Part shown: one piece after another, positions 57,753 to 64,000 of the stretch
Layout: each line of letters starts with the position of its first letter
Numbering within the stretch: the stretch's first letter is position 1
Source of the DNA: Enterobacter hormaechei ATCC 49162
GTDB taxonomy: Bacteria; Pseudomonadota; Gammaproteobacteria; Enterobacterales; Enterobacteriaceae
Direction: 5' to 3'
Length of the DNA: 64,000 nt
NCBI RefSeq assembly: GCF_001875655.1
Contig: NZ_MKEQ01000001.1
Location: 62,001-126,000 of the forward strand
Position numbers and translations under genes: made by a program
The notes under the pieces: model-generated
What the model was told of the DNA's origin: nothing
What the model saw: the letters and a program-made list of their open reading frames with translations, nothing else
Databases searched by the model: none

Positions 57753-59051
57753 ATGCGTGTTGTCATACTGGGAAGTGGTGTCGTTGGCGTAACCAGCGCC
57801 TGGTATTTAAGTCAGGCGGGACATGAGGTTACCGTGATCGATCGCGAATCCGGTCCGGCGCTGGAAACCAGTGCGGCGAACGCGGGGCAAATTTCCCCGG
57901 GCTACGCTGCGCCGTGGGCGGCCCCGGGCGTTCCCCTGAAGGCGATTAAATGGATGTTTCAGCGACATGCGCCGCTGGCGATAAGCCTGGACGGTACGCA
58001 GTTCCAGCTTAAGTGGATGTGGCAGATGCTGCGCAACTGCGACACCCGCCACTACATGGAAAACAAAGGGCGCATGGTGCGCCTGGCGGAATACAGCCGC
58101 GATTGCCTGAAAGCGCTGCGTGCCTCAACGGGCATCGAATATGAAGGGCGCCAGGGCGGCACGCTTCAGCTGTTCCGTACCGCGCAACAGTACGAAAACG
58201 CGACCCGCGATATCGCCGTGCTTGAAGATGCGGGCGTACCGTATCAGCTGCTGGAGGCCAGCCAGCTGGCGCAGGTGGAACCGGCGCTTGCCGAGGTCGC
58301 GCACAAGCTGACGGGCGGTCTGCGTTTACCGAACGATGAAACCGGCGACTGCCAGCTTTTCACCCAGCGTCTGGCGCGCATGTGCGAGCAGGCCGGGGTG
58401 AAATTCCGCTTCAATACTTCTGTCGACAAACTGCTGTCGGAAGGGGAGAAGATTTACGGGGTGAAGTGTGGGGAAGAGGTGATTAAAGCCGACGCCTACG
58501 TGATGGCGTTTGGCTCCTACTCAACCGCGATGCTGAAAGGGATCCTGGATATCCCGGTCTATCCGCTGAAAGGCTACTCCCTGACCATTCCGGTGAAAGA
58601 GGACAACGGCGCGCCGGTCTCTACCATTCTTGATGAAACCTACAAAATCGCCATCACCCGCTTTGATAACCGGATCCGCGTTGGCGGCATGGCGGAGATC
58701 GTGGGCTTTAATACCGAGTTGCTCAAACCGCGTCGTGAAACGCTGGAGATGGTCGTGGGCGATCTCTTCCCGCGTGGCGGCTTCATTGAGCAGGCCACGT
58801 TCTGGACCGGACTGCGTCCAATGACGCCAGACGGCACGCCTATAGTGGGCCGCACGCCGTACAAAAATTTGTGGACCAACACCGGTCACGGCACGCTCGG
58901 CTGGACCATGGCCTGCGGTTCGGGCCAGCTGCTGAGCGACCTGATTTCCGGGCGTACACCGGCCATTCCGTTTGACGATTTAAGCGCGGCACGCTATCAA
59001 TCAGGGTTTACCCCATCGCGTCCACAGCATCTGCACGGCGCGCATAATTAA
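57753..59051 (+). CDS. dadA: D-amino acid dehydrogenase small subunit
   Basis: 432 residues, as E. coli DadA. N-terminal FAD Rossmann motif [17 protein letters not shown] with GxGxxG and the acidic end (VIDRE). Membrane-associated flavoprotein that oxidises D-alanine to pyruvate and passes electrons to quinone. ATG at 57753 follows GGAG; a GTG two codons upstream is ignored. dadX begins nine bases later. Confidence 0.97.
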   Translation: MRVVILGSGVVGVTSAWYLSQAGHEVTVIDRESGPALETSAANAGQISPGYAAPWAAPGVPLKAIKWMFQRHAPLAISLDGTQFQLKWMWQMLRNCDTRHYMENKGRMVRLAEYSRDCLKALRASTGIEYEGRQGGTLQLFRTAQQYENATRDIAVLEDAGVPYQLLEASQLAQVEPALAEVAHKLTGGLRLPNDETGDCQLFTQRLARMCEQAGVKFRFNTSVDKLLSEGEKIYGVKCGEEVIKADAYVMAFGSYSTAMLKGILDIPVYPLKGYSLTIPVKEDNGAPVSTILDETYKIAITRFDNRIRVGGMAEIVGFNTELLKPRRETLEMVVGDLFPRGGFIEQATFWTGLRPMTPDGTPIVGRTPYKNLWTNTGHGTLGWTMACGSGQLLSDLISGRTPAIPFDDLSAARYQSGFTPSRPQHLHGAHN

Positions 59052-59060
59052 GGAGTTGTC

Positions 59061-60131
59061 ATGTCCCGTCCTATTCTGGCCCAGCTGGATTTGCAGGCGC
59101 TGAAGGATAACCTGCAAATTGTTCGCCGTGCTGCGCCGGGTTCTCGTGTCTGGTCGGTGGTGAAAGCCAACGCCTACGGTCATGGCATCGACCGTATCTG
59201 GAGTGCGCTTGGCGCCACCGATGGTTTTGCCTTGCTCAATCTGGAAGAGGCCATCCTGCTGCGCGAGCGCGGCTGGAAGGGACCAATCCTGCTGCTGGAA
59301 GGGTTCTTCCATGCGCAAGATCTGCCTCTGCTGGATAAGTATCGTCTGACGACCAGCGTGCACAGTAACTGGCAGATCAAGGCCATTCAGGATGCGAAGC
59401 TGCATGCCCCGCTGGATATCTATCTCAAAGTGAACAGCGGTATGAACCGTCTGGGCTTCCAGCCTGAGCGGGTGCATACGGTCTGGCAGCAGCTTCGTGC
59501 GCTGAAAAACGTCGGTGAGATGACGCTGATGGCGCACTTCGCCGATGCGGAAAAGCCGGACGGCATTGCCGATGCCATGGTGCGCATTGAGCAGGCGGCA
59601 GAAGGGCTGGATTGTCCGCGCTCACTGTCGAACTCCGCGGCTACGCTCTGGCATCCTGAGGCGCACTACAACTGGGTGCGTCCGGGGATCATTCTGTACG
59701 GCGCGTCACCCTCCGGGCAGTGGCAGGATATTGCCAACAGCGGCCTGAAGCCGGTGATGACCCTGCGCAGTGAGATCATCGGTGTACAGACGCTGAAAGC
59801 GGGCGATACGGTGGGCTATGGCAGCCGCTACCGGGCAGCGGGCGAACAGCGTATAGGTATTGTGGCGGGGGGCTATGCAGACGGTTATCCGCGTATCGCC
59901 CCGAGCGGCACGCCGGTATGGGTTGATGGCGTGCGCACGGGGACGGTCGGCACCGTTTCAATGGACATGCTGGCCATTGATCTCACGCCGTGCCCCCAGG
60001 CGGGGATCGGCTCACCGGTTGAACTGTGGGGCAACGAGGTCAAAATTGATGACGTGGCGACCGCAGCGGGCACCGTCGGGTATGAACTGATGTGCGCGCT
60101 GGCGCCAAGAGTGCCGGTTGTGACGGTGTAA
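59061..60131 (+). CDS. dadX: Catabolic alanine racemase
   Basis: 356 residues, as E. coli DadX. PLP-binding Lys35 (VVKANAYGHG) and the catalytic Tyr253 (VGYGSRYRA) are both in place. Converts L-alanine to D-alanine for DadA and also supplies D-alanine for peptidoglycan. AAGGAG precedes the ATG. Second gene of dadAX. Confidence 0.98.
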   Translation: MSRPILAQLDLQALKDNLQIVRRAAPGSRVWSVVKANAYGHGIDRIWSALGATDGFALLNLEEAILLRERGWKGPILLLEGFFHAQDLPLLDKYRLTTSVHSNWQIKAIQDAKLHAPLDIYLKVNSGMNRLGFQPERVHTVWQQLRALKNVGEMTLMAHFADAEKPDGIADAMVRIEQAAEGLDCPRSLSNSAATLWHPEAHYNWVRPGIILYGASPSGQWQDIANSGLKPVMTLRSEIIGVQTLKAGDTVGYGSRYRAAGEQRIGIVAGGYADGYPRIAPSGTPVWVDGVRTGTVGTVSMDMLAIDLTPCPQAGIGSPVELWGNEVKIDDVATAAGTVGYELMCALAPRVPVVTV

Positions 60132-60141
60132 CCTCACGATG

Positions 60142-60170
60142 TGCCGGGTAAGCGTTAGCGCCACCCGGCA
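60142..60170. repeat. REP-like palindrome between dadX and cvrA
   Basis: TGCCGGGT (60142-60149) and ACCCGGCA (60163-60170) around AAGCGTTAGCGCC, the canonical REP form. Confidence 0.8.
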
Positions 60171-60179
60171 AAAAAGCCG

Positions 60180-61931
<1,752 letters not shown>

Positions 61932-62010
61932 TCAATGTGAACGCTGTTATTAAAACCCTAACATATTAACAACGTTCACTGCGTTTTATTGAGGGGGAAT
62001 AACGGCTTTT

Positions 62011-62925
62011 TTATGCCTTTAAGACCGGATGACCGCTGATTGTCAGCCGACTGCCTGAATTATCGTGCGTCAGGCGCGCCCGGGCACCCAGCGGCAGCGT
62101 CACGGTTTGCTGCTCATGGCCGAAATCGAGACCGGCGATCACCGGGATATCCAGCCGGGAACGAATGAAATCGACCATGGTTTCCAGCGTGTAGCCCGCA
62201 TCGTAATCGTTGGGCGCTGAACCGCTAAAACTGCCCAGTACAATGGCCGACTGCCGATCCAGGATCCCGGCGTGATACAGCTGCAACAGCATGCGTTCCA
62301 CGCGGAACGGGTGTTCGTTGATATCTTCCAGCACCAGTATGCCGTCCGTGATCTGCGGCAGCCACGGCGTACCCATCAGCGACACCAGCATCGCGAGGTT
62401 TCCGCCCCACAGTTGCCCTTCACATTCCCAGTGCGGTCCGCTGCCTTGCCATTCAATGGTGAAGGTCGGGTTTTGCAGGGCGCGCCAGAAATGGTCCTGC
62501 GTAAACGCATCCAGCTCCGGCGCGCCAAAGTTACCGGCCAGCATCGGGCCGCTAAAGGTAATGACGTTATGCAACGCCAGCAGGCCGAGCTGGATCGCCG
62601 TGAAATCGCTGTGTCCGCAGATCAACAGCGGATCCTGCTGCTGGCGTGCGGCCAGCCCGGCCCAGTCGATGCTCTCCAGCAGTCGGCTTGCGCCATAGCC
62701 GCCGCGCACGGCCAGCACAATGTTATTTTTGCCTTCCAGCGTCACCAGGCTGTTGATATCGCTCAGTCTTTGCGCTTCCGTACCGGCAAAACGCTGCATG
62801 CGGCGGGGGATAATTGTCTGATTTTCTACCTGATGGCCCATTTCCAGCAGGCGCTGAACGCCCCGCTGTGCCGCCTCCTGGTTGATGCAGTAGCCCGACG
62901 GTGCGATGAGATGAAACTGAGGCAT
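62011..62925 (-). CDS. ldcA: Murein tetrapeptide L,D-carboxypeptidase
   Basis: 304 residues, as E. coli LdcA. Cytoplasmic S66 serine peptidase that removes the terminal D-Ala from recycled murein tetrapeptides. Nucleophile Ser106 in LLICGHSDFTA; the oxyanion region VRGGYGASRLL and the late His (FGHEQQTVTLPLG) are present. Divergent from emtA. Confidence 0.96.
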   Translation of the reverse strand: MPQFHLIAPSGYCINQEAAQRGVQRLLEMGHQVENQTIIPRRMQRFAGTEAQRLSDINSLVTLEGKNNIVLAVRGGYGASRLLESIDWAGLAARQQQDPLLICGHSDFTAIQLGLLALHNVITFSGPMLAGNFGAPELDAFTQDHFWRALQNPTFTIEWQGSGPHWECEGQLWGGNLAMLVSLMGTPWLPQITDGILVLEDINEHPFRVERMLLQLYHAGILDRQSAIVLGSFSGSAPNDYDAGYTLETMVDFIRSRLDIPVIAGLDFGHEQQTVTLPLGARARLTHDNSGSRLTISGHPVLKA

Positions 62926-63032
62926 GGCAATTCCTTGCTGAATGAGAATCTAATTGTCTATATCATGCCGCTTATACGCCGCCTGCTTCAAGGGGCGACG
63001 TACCGCGATGACCGGCTATAAGGATAGATGAC

Positions 63033-63644
63033 GTGAAATTGAGATGGTTTGCTTTTTTGATTGTGCTGCTCGCTGGCTGTAGTTCAAAACATGATTATCA
63101 AAATCCCCCCTGGAACCCTGAAGTGCCGGTAAAGCGGGCCATGCAGTGGATGCCGATCAGCGAACAAGCCGGGAAGGCCTGGGGCGTTAGCCCGCGTCTG
63201 ATTACGGCAATCATCACCGTGGAATCCGGCGGCAACCCGACGCTGGTGAGCAAATCGAATGCGGTGGGGCTGATGCAGTTAAAAGCCTCGACGGCGGGGA
63301 GAGAGGTCTATCGCTACATGGGCTGGAAGGGACAGCCATCCACCAGCGAACTGAAAAACCCGGAACGTAATATCTCTATGGGAACCGCTTACCTGAGCAT
63401 TCTGGAGCATGGCATTCTGAAGGGGATTGACGATCCGGAAGTGATGCAATATGCGCTGGTGGTGTCGTACGTGAACGGCGCTGGCGCGCTGCTCCGAACC
63501 TTCTCATCCGATCGCAAAGAGGCGATAGAAGAGATCAACGATATGGATAAAGATGAATTCTTCGAGCACGTCGTGAAGAATCATCCGTCAGCACAGGCGC
63601 CGCGTTATATCTGGAAAGTACAGAAAGCGATGGACGCGATGTAA
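63033..63644 (+). CDS. emtA: Membrane-bound lytic transglycosylase E
   Basis: 203 residues from GTG. Lipobox VLLAG-C with lipidated Cys16; SLT fold with catalytic Glu64 in [23 protein letters not shown]. Cuts glycan strands of peptidoglycan (MltE), able to act on crosslinked and non-crosslinked murein. AGGATAG upstream serves as ribosome-binding site. Confidence 0.96.
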   Translation: MKLRWFAFLIVLLAGCSSKHDYQNPPWNPEVPVKRAMQWMPISEQAGKAWGVSPRLITAIITVESGGNPTLVSKSNAVGLMQLKASTAGREVYRYMGWKGQPSTSELKNPERNISMGTAYLSILEHGILKGIDDPEVMQYALVVSYVNGAGALLRTFSSDRKEAIEEINDMDKDEFFEHVVKNHPSAQAPRYIWKVQKAMDAM

Positions 63645-63650
63645 CCCCTT

Positions 63651-63680
63651 TGTCGGGCGGGGCAGCACGCTGCCCGACGC
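63651..63680. repeat. REP-like palindrome between emtA and ycgR
   Basis: GTCGGGC (63652-63658) and GCCCGAC (63672-63678) around a GC-rich loop. Confidence 0.65.
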
Positions 63681-63683
63681 CTT

Positions 63684-64000
63684 TCAGCGCACTTTGTTCG
63701 CGCGTTCCCGCGCGTCACGCTCCAGTGAAAAGATGATGCGCTGTAGTTCGCGCTCGGCGCCTGGCCCGACGTTCAGGAAGCGAAAGCTCAGCCGTGGAGT
63801 GGTAATGGTTTCGTTTTTGCTGTCCACCACCTTGCGCTCACTGATGGCAATCAGCTGGGCGTCAAACCAGAAGCGTCCCCATCCGCCCATATCCAGCTCA
63901 ATCTGACTAAAACGCATACCTTCCACCAGGCCTTCCGGCTTCGGCGTATCCATCAACGCGCCCATACCGCCCAGCGACAGGTCAAAGAGACGAAAGCGGA
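63684..64000 (-). CDS. ycgR: YcgR, PilZ-domain flagellar brake (partial, N terminus beyond window)
   Basis: The last 105 or so codons of YcgR run off the right edge. The visible part begins in the PilZ motif region FRLFDLSLGGMGALM and continues GLVEGMRFSQIELDMGG...SFRFLNV to the conserved end LQRIIFSLERDARERANKVR. When bound to cyclic di-GMP, YcgR slows the flagellar motor. An ATG at 63965 inside the frame is internal, not the true start. Confidence 0.93.
   Translation of the reverse strand, partial: RFRLFDLSLGGMGALMDTPKPEGLVEGMRFSQIELDMGGWGRFWFDAQLIAISERKVVDSKNETITTPRLSFRFLNVGPGAERELQRIIFSLERDARERANKVR

Overview
The window is chromosomal DNA from a member of the Enterobacteriaceae, most likely Enterobacter or a near relative such as Lelliottia or Leclercia. 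Protein after protein is collinear with, and close in sequence to, the Escherichia coli K-12 purT-ycgR region, but the loci differ. yebF, yebG, hlyE and umuDC are absent, a Salmonella-type second PBP3 gene is present, and a VirK/YbjX-family gene sits between sdsR and pphA. No IS element, tRNA, rRNA or CRISPR array was seen. All assignments come from reading the sequence and from recalled family knowledge; nothing was searched.

Left edge (1-3409) is accessory: the 3' end of a probable type VI secretion (T6SS) effector, two tandem near-duplicate lipoproteins that look like periplasmic immunity proteins, a PAAR spike-tip protein and a four-helix membrane protein of unknown function. It ends at a strong hairpin against purT, where E. 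coli has eda.

The rest is core genome. 3410-13394: purT with a PurR operator, yebE, ptrB, exoX, yobB (with an 11-base G/C run), holE, the copper-type yobA-yebZ-yebY operon, the sRNA SdsR with its antisense RyeA, the VirK-like gene, pphA, yebV. 13500-23461: rsmF, the letAB envelope lipid-transport operon, msrC, proQ-prc, htpX. 23513-30673: yebQ, kdgR, yobH, mgrB behind a PhoP box, yebO, yobF-cspC, the PBP3 paralogue, rlmA. 30670-36845: mntP with a yybP-ykoY manganese riboswitch and two upstream MntR-like boxes, yobD, the manXYZ mannose PTS, yoaE with an overlapping leader ORF.

36852-49145: pdeD, sdaA, pabB-nudL, yoaH, the divergent yoaB/yoaA pair around a LexA box, tsaB, yeaY, fadD behind a FadR operator, and rnd. 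49235-64000: minCDE, ycgL-ycgM-ycgN, dsbB, nhaB, fadR, ycgB, the dadAX D-alanine catabolic operon behind a CRP site, cvrA, ldcA, emtA and the 3' part of ycgR. REP-like palindromes lie in several intergenic gaps of this last part.

Functional themes are envelope maintenance and peptidoglycan (letAB, prc, htpX, PBP3 paralogue, ldcA, emtA, dadX, dsbB), regulated metabolism (PurR, FadR, Mlc-like, CRP, MntR and LexA sites), RNA-based control (SdsR, ProQ, CspC, riboswitch, RNase D) and, at the left edge, interbacterial competition.
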